From positions 1 to 64,000 of the forward strand of contig JAQYLE010000004.1 of NCBI GenBank assembly GCA_028720205.1: a stretch of 64,000 nt of DNA, given 5' to 3'. This stretch comes from Clostridia bacterium (lineage in GTDB: Bacteria; Bacillota; Clostridia; Christensenellales; Borkfalkiaceae). A model generated the notes under the pieces. That model saw only the letters and a program-made list of their open reading frames with translations. It ran no database searches and was not told the origin of the DNA. Made by a program: the position numbers and the translations under genes. Shown here in pieces: positions 53,701 to 59,180 of this stretch; position 1 is the first letter of the stretch, and every line of letters starts with the position of its first letter.

Positions 53701-54018
53701 CGTCGCGTCGTTGTACTTCGCTTCCAGCACCGTTCCGTCGGCGGCAACCAATCTCAGCGTAGTACCGTTGAACAGATACGTACCTTCGATCTTCGCGGAA
53801 CCGATTTTAACAGAGAACGCCGAATCGGTAAGATCAAACGTGTTTCTCGTTTCGCCTTCGTCCGCATAGTACGAGCCGATTTCTTCAAACGTCTTGTCGT
53901 ATCCGCTCGGCACTTCCGGCTCATTCGTTTTCTCTTTGCAGGCTACGCCGCCGGCAGTTGCGCCGATAACGAGCGAAAAGCACAACAATTTGAGAAATAA
54001 ATGCCTTTTGTCCTTCAT
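44731..54018 (-). CDS. Giant BspA-type LRR surface lipoprotein (about 3095 aa)
   Basis: A single uninterrupted 9.3-kb gene. I start at 54018 (MKDKRHLFLKLLCFS), which has a perfect GGAGGT 6 bp upstream. The signal ends at a lipobox-like GGVA-C. Domains in order: a short beta domain; two InlB-like modules (VKFEMNGGEA...VGWYKD and VTFDGYTGGG...LGWWRS); five Fn3-like modules between about 290 and 700 (e.g. LNWTAVDGANGYVVKI, ASWDAVENAKYYLVQV); two more InlB-like modules (FGGWYNG...LTLYAKW); and about 2100 residues of LRR_5 units to near the C-terminus. No membrane anchor other than lipid is visible. BspA proteins bind host or matrix proteins and other bacteria; the ligand here is unknown. Monocistronic, with its own promoter and terminator. 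Confidence 0.93.
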   Translation of the reverse strand: MKDKRHLFLKLLCFSLVIGATAGGVACKEKTNEPEVPSGYDKTFEEIGSYYADEGETRNTFDLTDSAFSVKIGSAKIEGTYLFNGTTLRLVAADGTVLEAKYNDATITLTYQNKTYKFYKNVEYTVKFEMNGGEAKEDEKVLNGKKLAKPANPVKEEQGKEYVFVGWYKDAAFNEKYSFDQPVTKNITLYARFAELLGKTEFSVTFDGYTGGGQEGTYPVVTTNQTLYNLPVPESENGEEFLGWWRSAYNDKNKLTAQYEAEEPIAENIVLYPVWKSAEKIAVSVKSNKISWSSLGVNKTYELTVKDAEGKVVGGIENRKVSSTEFGEFDFSAQPAGEYTVTVKCGSAETTAYYKNKALARVSAFAVNSPSILTFNAVENAEKYLLTIECGTAEHSHEDIDLGVGEDNKPVTFYDFSDCDMQAGGIRFTVKAVADGMLTSVSETWSFERTLNAATNLAVEDSTQQASWDAVENAKYYLVQVNDGDAINVGDKTSFDLRGYEKGAYSVKVIAVAKGYNNSPAAETEWTKATLPTPANLSVSGYTLNWTAVDGANGYVVKIGEKEIDVTTNSYTLQAEDYVEGQTEYGISVSAKDTAAAGNSLFTKTLTVQSGKIAGELSYEKGFLSWNPGFGVAKYEVQVNDGAITEVKDVGTAVTLTKAGENTLRVRSYDEKGNASAWIEKKVTAYTVSYDVGENERKIDDAYVAVGDSIALPESIFEGYDFGGWYNGQNGAGTKYEEVSGTLPTLGAAEDLTLYAKWTPKQYNVVLNKGAYSDDDLSAGATVSYKEAFELPVPSSNNKNKAFMGWYAGTTQITDHRGESKDVWRYLTGQTLEARWVDVFKFASLVDGSYSVTQADGVKYLTEVTVPTEYNNKRVSTVEAYAFKDAKNLTTINIPESIANIENTAFEGCTGLLNLNIYKVEGTIEPVYYSPVKDNGETDGIIVKNDSAGKTLQFFPLARTGEYTIPSGVETIAANVFTGCKLEVIKIPASVNYVAMNAFKSCTSLTEIEFLQAEDGVEEKLIIADKAFASSYNIKKITLPARLTNMTLFNGEKKNDYTWAYERSAFYGCNRLSEIYVTGTVSTGRLYSSSENGLLLNADGTELLYWAQGRTETEVALPSSVTKIADKAFYGNKKITTFIVPARIVEIGESAFENCENLATLTFEGTEADAALEIKERAFYGCNITELTLTENVRTIGKYAFGDNSSSNTSLSTVTVKSSGEVSFADGAFASFTRNFTTGEITGSGNSTVTTLIIGKDVSVINISGAFGGTSSKLATVNVDKDNKYYLEEESVIYDKNAEDETKSKTEILYYPVGKQGEYVVPSTVTKIGANVFVARKGLTKITIGNNVTSIGDAAFKGCTNLAEIVWGEPAEGETAKPLTIGERAFEDCDSFVSFTLPARVTALGDMAFYNCDSIVTFDFAANSALKTIGEKAFAGLDKLQTIALPEGVVSVGNYAFSDCENLTKVTFPSTVERLGKWTETTDESGVTTYKFDSMDLFKSESTFIFSTPNYYSKNLEEVEVASGNKHYASKDGMLYGKDESGNLVTLYFCPFKKAGEVLLPNTLTLIYDEAFALNTGVTTVKFDGALAGDFKIGEKALYKASALTTFELPQGLTKIVKGLFKDCSDLTGIVVPNTVTSIEAGAFEGCVSLSNLTFEGGNDDTPLTLEDGEYSSSSSGSSGSDVYTGVFSYYYQGTGSASNTKILKSCVSLTSVQFPKRLAKIGTFAFYKCSGLETVTFAEDCNLTEIGDGAFTDSGLTAISLPGRLTTIGMEAFRGAKFPAGTAINIPASVTEYGKQTTKKSATRGVFGDTSVSKITFADNSLLETVYEQAFYSPELTEVSFGNNSALTTLKSRAFTTCSKLALVNFGENSKLQTIESNAFYNCKALTSVSLPATLTTIGKNAFEGCAALTSVTFATYAETDEETGAVAGKSSLRSIGDQAFLNTGLTSFTFPSTKEPLVAGDLGLGKEMFKGCKKLVTINLSETVKDISKVFDLCGSIKKITVPEGGYFVADGAVLYNVKQTELVYILGDVEGTFNVKDGVTTINPSTFAGKATLKEIYIPKSVMTIGEKAFYDCLGLKKVTFETNSTLAKIGASAFRNCVSLTDITIPVGVTVIDEYTFYNCKSLKTIAVPKNVTMIKKYAFYNCKALETVTLPEGLTNIGYYERSGKQSLTSSGGYSFAYCTSLKNINIPSTVQWIQNYSFQNCTSLENVDLNVTDKQLGSNAFENCTALQKVTLNANITSLPSYLFRNCTSLNSVLAAGATESETPVVDLSQITKFDKSNFENCTAITGVIFSTSSTLTALASSMFKGCTSLTSVNLPANIKTASTNVFQNCTALTSVTINGAMTSLGNYMFAGCSALTSIDLSKATVTGVPQYFFDGCANLATVKLNAAKITTINKYAFRDCTSLVSALPEDAEEGAEAFSLENLTLLATINEGAFMGCAGLTSVVLPAKVISLSGEQIFRDCVRLQSVTFNGAIKSFGRYTFAGCTSLQSIDLSKATATSIAKGMFDGCTSLSNITVNATALPNITAINDYAFRNCVSLAKATVVNGTEKTEVDFTLEGFTALKTIGTEAFAGCDGLTSVVLPTLASATGKLTVSASAFNGCANLESVSISKNVSSIGAAAFGSCAKLAKITVNSANSYYKALNGVLYTADGAIVCVPAGVEMENYTLKLQEGDTIAAGALDGCVNVKKIVLPEAMTSVADKLFQGLTTLEEVVLSSQTESIGANAFENTGLKKITYTGAEEEAAAEGETALKTSVFPATLKFIGKYAFQNTKLEKVILPATLNGLVLNASGSSISTRTVGDAAFAGSALQSVVIEGSETFFGGSATAKDGVFYNCVNLTRVEFTSNTAAVLGTNASLGQNMFSGCTALESVVLPDTEILPSYMFDGCVKLASVNIPASVTELPSGIFRGAAFTEITVPAGISAIGRSAFSGCANLAKVTFNEGLTSIGSSAFSGCVALTSVILPEGLLTIDGFSGCVNLASVNIPSTVTKISSGAFDYCTALKSIVLPASLETVAFAFEGWTAEQTVYVEAGAADVYNLWATDSDSGFGSFLDKSYSGPFYQMDAKIVWNYNASAGSSAETEGEGGAA
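44900..51400 (-). repeat. Large LRR_5 coding repeat array
   Basis: Around 80 tandem units of ~22-24 residues with the core I-x-x-x-A-F-x-x-C-x-x-L-x-x-V/I-x-L/I-P. Examples are IGEKAFYDCLGLKKVTF and IEAGAFEGCVSLSNLTF. Units near the C-terminal half (46.1-47.4 kb) are more alike, with the run FxGCTSLxSVxL recurring, which suggests recent unit duplication. Several units are interrupted by inserted loops with HYASKDGMLY or KYYLEEESVIY-like sequence. Confidence 0.85.
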
Positions 54019-54160
54019 ATAGTTACCTCCGTCAATTACTTTCGATTTTTGGCGTTTCACGGCGCACGTATAATCGTTTTTATAAATGGATATGATTCAA
54101 TAAAACGATATGCCTCGCCTTTAAAACGAAAAAATATAGAATCTTGGTATTTTACATTTT

Positions 54161-54189
54161 ATTATACTTTTTTTCTTAAAATTCGTCAA
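54161..54189 (-). promoter_or_regulatory. Promoter of the giant LRR lipoprotein gene
   Basis: On the minus strand TTGACG (54184-54189), 17 bp, perfect TATAAT (54161-54166). The predicted leader is about 135 nt. The segment between this and the divergent trpB2 promoter (54190-54325) is very AT-rich with no other feature I can support. Confidence 0.8.
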
Positions 54190-54325
54190 GCGATTGCAAC
54201 AATTTTTTCGATTTTTTTTTATTTTTTCATTTTATTATCGGATTGATAATGTTTTTTAAAAAAGATTTAAAAATTGAATTTTTATATAAATTTTTTTATT
54301 GATTAAAATTGTTTATATAATTTAT

Positions 54326-54354
54326 TTGACAAATCGATTTTTTTGTGATAAAAT
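54326..54354 (+). promoter_or_regulatory. Promoter of the trpB2 leader
   Basis: TTGACA (54326-54331), 17 bp, TAAAAT (54349-54354) preceded by TGA as an extended -10. Transcription should start near 54361, 45 nt before the leader ORF. Confidence 0.8.
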
Positions 54355-54405
54355 GTTTACGATAATTATAATTTCAGCGGAAGAACCGCGGAAAAGGAAA
54401 GTACC

Positions 54406-54471
54406 ATGAGTAATGTTTTCGGCAACAAAGCGCTTTGGCGCGGCAATCGTATCCTCGGCCATATTCGTTGA
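54406..54471 (+). CDS. Trp-containing leader peptide of trpB2
   Basis: A 21-codon ORF (begins MSNVFGNK, ends GHIR, stop TGA at 54469) with AAAGGA about 9 bp upstream. It lies between a strong promoter and an intrinsic terminator upstream of a tryptophan synthase gene. Its single Trp codon is codon 11 (TGG, 54436-54438), between Leu and Arg. The stop codon directly abuts the segment TACCGGT that can act as an antiterminator arm. It is too short to be anything but a regulatory peptide. One Trp codon is fewer than in classical trpL, which is the main reservation. Confidence 0.6.
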   Translation: MSNVFGNKALWRGNRILGHIR

Positions 54472-54558
54472 TACCGGTTTTTTTCGTTGCGCGAAAAAAT
54501 CATTGCATTGATTCAGTTATAATTCGACCGGTAGCAAGCGCGATCGGTCGATTTTTTT
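54472..54558 (+). promoter_or_regulatory. Attenuator of trpB2: competing antiterminator and terminator
   Basis: The terminator is a 9-bp stem (54524-54532 with 54543-54551, one G-U pair) followed by seven T. The alternative helix is TACCGGT (54472-54478) with ACCGGTA (54527-54533), a perfect 7-bp match that uses the terminator's left arm. A hairpin TTTTTTCG/CGAAAAAA (54479-54486 with 54492-54499) sits between the arms. A ribosome at the leader stop would cover 54472-54478 and let the terminator form; one stalled at Trp11 would not. A further long imperfect hairpin follows at 54563-54606. Confidence 0.65.
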
Positions 54559-54624
54559 ATACTTTTTTTCTTTCGTTACGACTGCCGCGTTTACGAAACA
54601 AAAAAACAGACAAAAAATTTACCG

Positions 54625-54637
54625 CCCCCCCCCCCCC
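54625..54637 (+). repeat. Homopolymeric C13 tract in the trpB2 leader
   Basis: Thirteen consecutive C lie 49 bp before the trpB2 ATG. Tracts of this length are prone to slippage, in the cell and in sequencing, so the exact count is uncertain. Confidence 0.75.
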
Positions 54638-54685
54638 GCGTTTGTATATCGGCAAAACACTAAAAAAACAAAAGGAGCAACAGAT

Positions 54686-56071
54686 ATGAAAGCAACAGAC
54701 AAGAAAATTCCCTACAAAATTTACCTCGACGAAAACGAACTTCCCCGCGCGTGGTACGATCTGAGGGCGGATATGAAAAACAAACCCGCGCCTCTTCTCA
54801 ACCCCGCAACGCATAAACCCGTTACGCCGGAAGAATTAGAGCACGTGTTCTGCCGCGATCTTGCCATGCAGGAACTTTGCGATACGCAAAGATACGTGCC
54901 CATTCCCGAAGAAATTCTGAATTTTTATAAAATGTACCGTCCGTCGCCGCTCGTACGCGCGTACTGTCTGGAAGAAAAACTCGGCACTCCCGCCGAAATT
55001 TATTATAAATTCGAAGGCAACAACACCAGCGGAAGCCACAAACTGAATTCAGCCATCGCGCAGGCTTACTATGCCAAAAAACAGGGACTGAAAGGCGTTA
55101 CCACCGAAACGGGCGCGGGGCAATGGGGCACGGCGCTTTCGATGGCTTGCGCGTATTTCGGGCTGGATTGCCAAGTGTATATGGTGAAAGTTTCTTACGA
55201 ACAGAAGCCGCACCGCCGCGAAGTGATGCGCACCTACGGCGCAACCGTAACCCCCTCCCCTTCCGAAACGACGGAAGTAGGCAGAAAAATTTTAAAAGAG
55301 TTTCCGGGCACGACGGGCAGCCTCGGTTGCGCCATTTCCGAAGCGGTGGAAGCCGCCGAAACCACGGAAGGCTACCGCTACGTACTCGGCAGCGTTTTAT
55401 GCCAGGTATCGCTCCATCAATCGATTATCGGGCTGGAAACCAAAACCGCGCTGGAAAAATACGGCGTTAAACCCGACGTCATCATCGGTTGTGCGGGCGG
55501 AGGTTCTAATTTAAGCGGCCTTATCGCGCCGTTCATGGGCGAAAAACTGCGCGGCGAGGCAGATTATAAATTCATCGCCGTAGAACCGGCGTCCTGTCCT
55601 TCGCTTTCCCGCGGAAAATTCGCGTACGATTTCTGCGATACGGGCAAGGTGTGTCCGCTTGCCAGAATGTATACGCTGGGAAGCGGTTTTATCCCCGCGC
55701 CCAACCACGCGGGCGGCTTGCGCTATCACGGCATGTCGCCCATCTTATCCCAACTGTACCACGACGGCTATCTCGAAGCGGTTACGGCGGTGCAGACGGA
55801 CGTGTTCGGGGCCGCGGAGTATTTCGCGCGCGTTGAAGGAATTTTACCCGCGCCGGAAAGTTCGCACGCCATTAAAGCGGCAATCGATCAGGCGCTGGAA
55901 TGCAAAAAGACGGGCGAAAAGAAAGTTATCGTTTTCGGCTTGACCGGAACGGGTTATTTCGACATGACCGCTTACCGGAAATACAACGACGGCGCGATGA
56001 GCGACTATATTCCCACCGACGAGGAAATAGGAAAAAGCACTTCCTCTATGCCTTGCGTGGAAGAAGACTGA
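54686..56071 (+). CDS. trpB: Tryptophan synthase beta-like enzyme (TrpB2 type)
   Basis: A 461-aa PLP enzyme of the TrpB2 branch, which makes L-tryptophan from indole and serine. The PLP lysine is Lys119 (NNTSGSHKLNSA), and the phosphate-binding loop is CAGGGSNLSGL. TrpB2 hallmarks are the length (canonical TrpB is ~400 aa), the N-terminal YLDENELPRAWYD and RPSPLVRA. No trpA or other trp gene is adjacent, which fits a stand-alone indole-salvage role rather than a channelled synthase. AAAGGAG lies before the ATG. The gene sits behind a leader with a Trp-containing mini-ORF and terminator. trmO follows 21 bp later. Confidence 0.92.
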   Translation: MKATDKKIPYKIYLDENELPRAWYDLRADMKNKPAPLLNPATHKPVTPEELEHVFCRDLAMQELCDTQRYVPIPEEILNFYKMYRPSPLVRAYCLEEKLGTPAEIYYKFEGNNTSGSHKLNSAIAQAYYAKKQGLKGVTTETGAGQWGTALSMACAYFGLDCQVYMVKVSYEQKPHRREVMRTYGATVTPSPSETTEVGRKILKEFPGTTGSLGCAISEAVEAAETTEGYRYVLGSVLCQVSLHQSIIGLETKTALEKYGVKPDVIIGCAGGGSNLSGLIAPFMGEKLRGEADYKFIAVEPASCPSLSRGKFAYDFCDTGKVCPLARMYTLGSGFIPAPNHAGGLRYHGMSPILSQLYHDGYLEAVTAVQTDVFGAAEYFARVEGILPAPESSHAIKAAIDQALECKKTGEKKVIVFGLTGTGYFDMTAYRKYNDGAMSDYIPTDEEIGKSTSSMPCVEED

Positions 56072-56092
56072 ATATTTTTAAAGAGGCGCACG

Positions 56093-56821
56093 ATGAACCG
56101 AACGACTTTTCACGAACGTTTTACGCTTTCGCCCGTGGCTCGGGCAGAAAACGATTTTAAAGAAAAATTCGGCGTTCCGCGGCAGAGCGGACGAGCGAAC
56201 GTACTTACGAAAATAACGCTGTTGCCGCCGTATAACAACGCGGAGGCGGTGCGCGGCATCGAAAATTTTTCGCATTTGTGGCTGATTTTCGGTTTTTCGT
56301 TAAACGGCTTGCAAAAAGACGGCGGATTTTCCCCCACCGTACGCCCGCCCCGCCTCGGCGGCAACGAACGGGTGGGCGTATTCGCTTCCCGTTCGCCTTT
56401 TCGCCCCAATCCGCTGGGGCTTTCCTGCGTAAAACTGGAAAAAGTCGATTTCCCGCGGAACGGCGGCGTCGTTTTATACGTTTCGGGCGCCGACCTCGTA
56501 AACGGAACGCCCGTGTACGACATCAAGCCTTATCTGCCCTCGGCGGATAAGATCGACAACGCGAAAGGCGGTTATGCGGACGAAAACGCGACATACGCGC
56601 TGAATGTGCAATTCCCCGAAAATCTGCTGGAAAAAATTCCGCAGAAAAAGCGAGAAGGTTTGCTTGCCTGCCTGCGCGACGATCCGCGCCCCGCGTACCA
56701 GAACGACGAAACACGCGTATACGGCATGCGTTTTGCAAATTTCGACGTACGCTTTACGGTGAAAGATTGCGTTTTAACCGTGTGCGACGTAATCGAAACA
56801 AATCGGGAAACCCGTCCGTGA
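56093..56821 (+). CDS. trmO: tRNA (t6A37)-N6-methyltransferase TrmO family protein
   Basis: A 242-aa TsaA/YaeB-like protein. Known TrmO uses S-adenosylmethionine to methylate t6A37 to m6t6A37 in tRNAs such as tRNA-Thr. Visible are SPVARAENDF at the start, IENFSHLWLIFGF, the diagnostic RPPRLGGNERVGVFASRSPFRPNPLGLSCVK region (in part: RSPFRPNPLGLS), DLVNGTPVYDIKPYLP, and the C-terminal RPAYQND. It follows trpB by 21 bp and shares its transcript, so its expression would fall under the trpB attenuator. It acts after TsaD, whose gene is at 3628 in this window. Confidence 0.92.
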   Translation: MNRTTFHERFTLSPVARAENDFKEKFGVPRQSGRANVLTKITLLPPYNNAEAVRGIENFSHLWLIFGFSLNGLQKDGGFSPTVRPPRLGGNERVGVFASRSPFRPNPLGLSCVKLEKVDFPRNGGVVLYVSGADLVNGTPVYDIKPYLPSADKIDNAKGGYADENATYALNVQFPENLLEKIPQKKREGLLACLRDDPRPAYQNDETRVYGMRFANFDVRFTVKDCVLTVCDVIETNRETRP

Positions 56822-56844
56822 CCTTTTACTATGCGGAACATAAT

Positions 56845-56892
56845 AAAAAACCGACGTTCGCCTGCATTACGCTTCGTTCGTCGGTTTTTTTT
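56845..56892. terminator. Bidirectional terminator after trmO and yigZ
   Basis: AAAAAACCGACG and CGTCGGTTTTTTTT form a 12-bp stem around a ~24-nt loop. It closes the trpB-trmO unit and, on the other strand, the tyrS-yigZ unit. Confidence 0.8.
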
Positions 56893-56967
56893 AATAAAAT
56901 TTCTTTCTTCGCTAATTAATCGCTTTGCGCCGCATGCCGCGCGGCGATGAAACGATACGCGCTCCGT

Positions 56968-57594
56968 TTATACGGGAAAAAAGCCGTCGGAAATTTCTTT
57001 CACCGTAATTTCCGCTTTGCCGCACAGCAAGTCGGAAAGAGCGCGGCGCAACTCTTCCGCCTGCGAAGTTTTTACGCGCAATAAAAATTCCGCTTTTTCC
57101 GCATACGTAACCGTGGGAATCAGTCCCTGCTTTCCCAGCAGTTTTTTAACGCTTTCCGCCGCGGCGTATTCCGTAAAAAAACGCCACGTTTCACACGGCA
57201 CGATCTCGCATAAACGCGCCTTTTCCAAGTGCTCGTTCGCCGCCGAAAAATATGCGCGCGTCAATCCCCCCGCGCCCAGTTTCACTCCGCCGAAATAGCG
57301 CACTACGGCAAGCGCGCTGAGCACCAGGCCGCGGTTTTTCAGATTTTCCAGAATCGGCATGCCCGCCGTACCCTGCGGCTCTCCGTTATCGGAAAAGCGT
57401 TGAATGTTACCCGTCTTATCGCAGATATACGCATAGCAGACGTGCGTAGCGAACGGGTGCTCTTTTTGCAGCGCCGCCAAAAACGCGCGCGCCGCTTCTT
57501 CGCTCTCCGCGCGCGAAGAATAAGCGATAAAGCGCGATTTTTCTATGATTTTTTCCGTCGGCTCGCTCGTGTCGATCGTAAGCGCGCGGCGCAT
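56968..57594 (-). CDS. yigZ: YigZ/IMPACT family protein
   Basis: A 208-aa protein with the UPF0029 N-terminal domain: KSRFIAYSSRAESEEAARAFL, then HVCYAYICD, RFSDNGEPQGTAGMPIL and VVRYFGGVKLGAGGLTRAY, which are all family signatures. A DUF1949 C-terminal domain completes it. The family is related to the translational regulator IMPACT and is of uncertain biochemical function in bacteria. It starts 1 bp after the tyrS stop, so it is under the same leader control. Confidence 0.92.
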   Translation of the reverse strand: MRRALTIDTSEPTEKIIEKSRFIAYSSRAESEEAARAFLAALQKEHPFATHVCYAYICDKTGNIQRFSDNGEPQGTAGMPILENLKNRGLVLSALAVVRYFGGVKLGAGGLTRAYFSAANEHLEKARLCEIVPCETWRFFTEYAAAESVKKLLGKQGLIPTVTYAEKAEFLLRVKTSQAEELRRALSDLLCGKAEITVKEISDGFFPV

Positions 57595-57595
57595 G

Positions 57596-58792
57596 TTATA
57601 TCACCAGCACTTTTACGCGTACTTTTTTGCCTTTTTGCAAAATAAATTCGCGAGCCGGCACGGGCATGTTCACGTCCGTCACCTTTTCGTCGTTCACGCA
57701 AACGCCGCCCTGTTCGATAAGTCTGCGCGCCTCGCCTTTCGATTTGCATACGCCGCAAAGCGCCATCGCGTCCACCACCGTCTGCGCGCCTTCCGCCGTT
57801 TTTTCGGGAAGTTCGCCCGCGCCGCCGGCAAAAGCCGCTTTCGCCTGCTCCCGCGCCGTTTCCGCCTTTTCTTCGCCGTGCACTTCTTTAGTGAGTTCGT
57901 ATGCCAGCACTTCCTTGGCGTAATTGATGCGCTCGTCGCGGTAGCGGCAGAGTTCTTCGATTTGTTCCACGGGCAGATAGGTGAGCAGTTTCATGCACTT
58001 TTCCACGTCCGCGTCGTCGATATTGCGCCAATATTGATAGAATTCGTACGGAGAAGTTTTATTTTCGTCCAGCCAAACCGCGCCTTTCGCCGTTTTGCCC
58101 ATCTTGCGCCCGTCGGAAGTGGTAAGAAGCGTGAACGTCATGGCGTACGCGGGTTTTCTTTCTTTGATACGAATCAGGTTGGCGCCCGCCAGAATGTTGC
58201 TCCACTGATCGTCGCCGCCGAGTTCCAGCGCGCAGCCGAATTTACGGTTGAGCACCAGAAAATCGTACGCCTGCATTAACATATAATTGAATTCCAGAAA
58301 GGAAAGTCCGCGTTCGAGGCGCTGTTTGAAGCATTCCGCCGTAAGCATTTTGTTTACCGAAAAATGCGCGCCGATTTCGCGCAGGAAATCAACGTAATTC
58401 AAATTCAACAGCCAGTCGGCGTTGTTCACCACGATCGCGCCGTTTTCGCCTTCGAAATCGATGAACTTCGCCATCTGCTTTTTAAAACATTCCACGTTGT
58501 GCTCCACCGTTTCGCGCGTCATCATCTGCCGCATATCCGTTCTGCCCGAAGGATCGCCGATCATGCCCGTGCCGCCGCCGATTAAAATAATGGGTTTGTG
58601 CCCCGCCTGCTGCATATGATGCATAGCAATCAGCGTTAAAAAGTGCCCCACGTGCAACGAGTCCGCCGTAGGATCGAACCCGATATAAAAAGGTACGCTT
58701 TCTTTGCCGAGTTTTTCGTACAGTTCTTCTTCGTATACCGTCTGTTTGATAAAGCCCCGCTTACGGAGCGTATCCATTACGTTTTCCGCCAT
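57596..58792 (-). CDS. tyrS: Tyrosyl-tRNA synthetase
   Basis: A 398-aa class I synthetase that charges tRNA-Tyr. The HIGH-type motif is HVGH (47-50), [13 protein letters not shown] follows, the tyrosine-binding segment is around [12 protein letters not shown], and the KMSKS loop reads KMGKT (230-234). A C-terminal S4 RNA-binding domain is present ([19 protein letters not shown]). Length is normal. AAGGAG lies 11 bp before the ATG. The gene is preceded by a Tyr-rich mini-ORF and an intrinsic terminator, with no T-box motif, which suggests ribosome-mediated attenuation by charged tRNA-Tyr. Confidence 0.96.
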   Translation of the reverse strand: MAENVMDTLRKRGFIKQTVYEEELYEKLGKESVPFYIGFDPTADSLHVGHFLTLIAMHHMQQAGHKPIILIGGGTGMIGDPSGRTDMRQMMTRETVEHNVECFKKQMAKFIDFEGENGAIVVNNADWLLNLNYVDFLREIGAHFSVNKMLTAECFKQRLERGLSFLEFNYMLMQAYDFLVLNRKFGCALELGGDDQWSNILAGANLIRIKERKPAYAMTFTLLTTSDGRKMGKTAKGAVWLDENKTSPYEFYQYWRNIDDADVEKCMKLLTYLPVEQIEELCRYRDERINYAKEVLAYELTKEVHGEEKAETAREQAKAAFAGGAGELPEKTAEGAQTVVDAMALCGVCKSKGEARRLIEQGGVCVNDEKVTDVNMPVPAREFILQKGKKVRVKVLVI

Positions 58793-58875
58793 TGTATGTC
58801 GCTCTCCTTACAAAATGATTCTCGTCTGATTTATCCGGCGCGCCTGTTCGATTCAACGCTCCGTCGCGGATAGTT

Positions 58876-58907
58876 AAAAAAAACGGTCTGCGCGATTGCA
58901 AACCGTT
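58876..58907 (-). terminator. Leader terminator of tyrS
   Basis: On the minus strand AACGGTTTGC and GCAGACCGTT form a 10-bp stem (one G-U pair, 6-nt loop) followed by eight T (58876-58883). It lies 84 bp before the tyrS ATG and 40 bp after the leader ORF. A TGCGCG segment at the last two leader codons (58951-58956) can pair with CGCGCA in the loop and right arm (58889-58894), which would disrupt the terminator. Confidence 0.75.
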
Positions 58908-58947
58908 TGCCGTATTTTTTCCGCTTCGCGAAACGACTTCCGATTTA

Positions 58948-59040
58948 TTACGCGCACGCTATACGCCTGCCGCAAAAATATCGGTAGGCGTAAATATACT
59001 TCCCACCGTTTTCGCATAAATACGCTTTCGTTGCTTTCAT
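58948..59040 (-). CDS. Tyrosine-rich leader peptide of tyrS
   Basis: A 30-codon ORF starting MKATKAYLCENGG and containing KYIYAYRYF, with five Tyr codons at positions 7, 15, 17, 19 and 21 (TAT, TAT, TAC, TAC, TAT). It ends in TAA at 58948. It lies between a strong promoter and an intrinsic terminator, directly upstream of tyrosyl-tRNA synthetase. Clustering of four Tyr in seven codons is what a tyrosine-sensing leader peptide needs. The predicted transcription start is the A of its ATG, so it would be translated from a leaderless mRNA; the GGAG upstream lies inside the promoter. Confidence 0.78.
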   Translation of the reverse strand: MKATKAYLCENGGKYIYAYRYFCGRRIACA

Positions 59041-59046
59041 GATTTC

Positions 59047-59075
59047 AGTTTACTCCGTTTTTAAAATTCTGTCAA
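59047..59075 (-). promoter_or_regulatory. Promoter of the tyrS leader, predicted leaderless start
   Basis: On the minus strand TTGACA (59070-59075), 17 bp, TAAACT (59047-59052). Only six bases (59041-59046) separate the -10 box from the leader ATG, so +1 falls on the A of ATG. Confidence 0.75.
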
Positions 59076-59180
59076 GCAAAAACAAGCCGCCGCGCCTTTT
59101 TTTCGGTTTTTGCGCCGTTTCTTTGCGGTTTTTTACCGCTTGCAGCCTCTTTTGAACGCGCATTTACCGTTAATTTACCA

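Noticed and set aside
54355-54560. T-box riboswitch upstream of trpB2
   Set aside because: AGAACCGCGG near 54382 partly resembles the T-box core but lies at the 5' end, before the leader ORF, and has no antiterminator context.
58793-59075. T-box riboswitch upstream of tyrS
   Set aside because: No GGGTGG-N-ACCGCG-like core or long stem I with a specifier loop; the space is taken by a mini-ORF and a single terminator.
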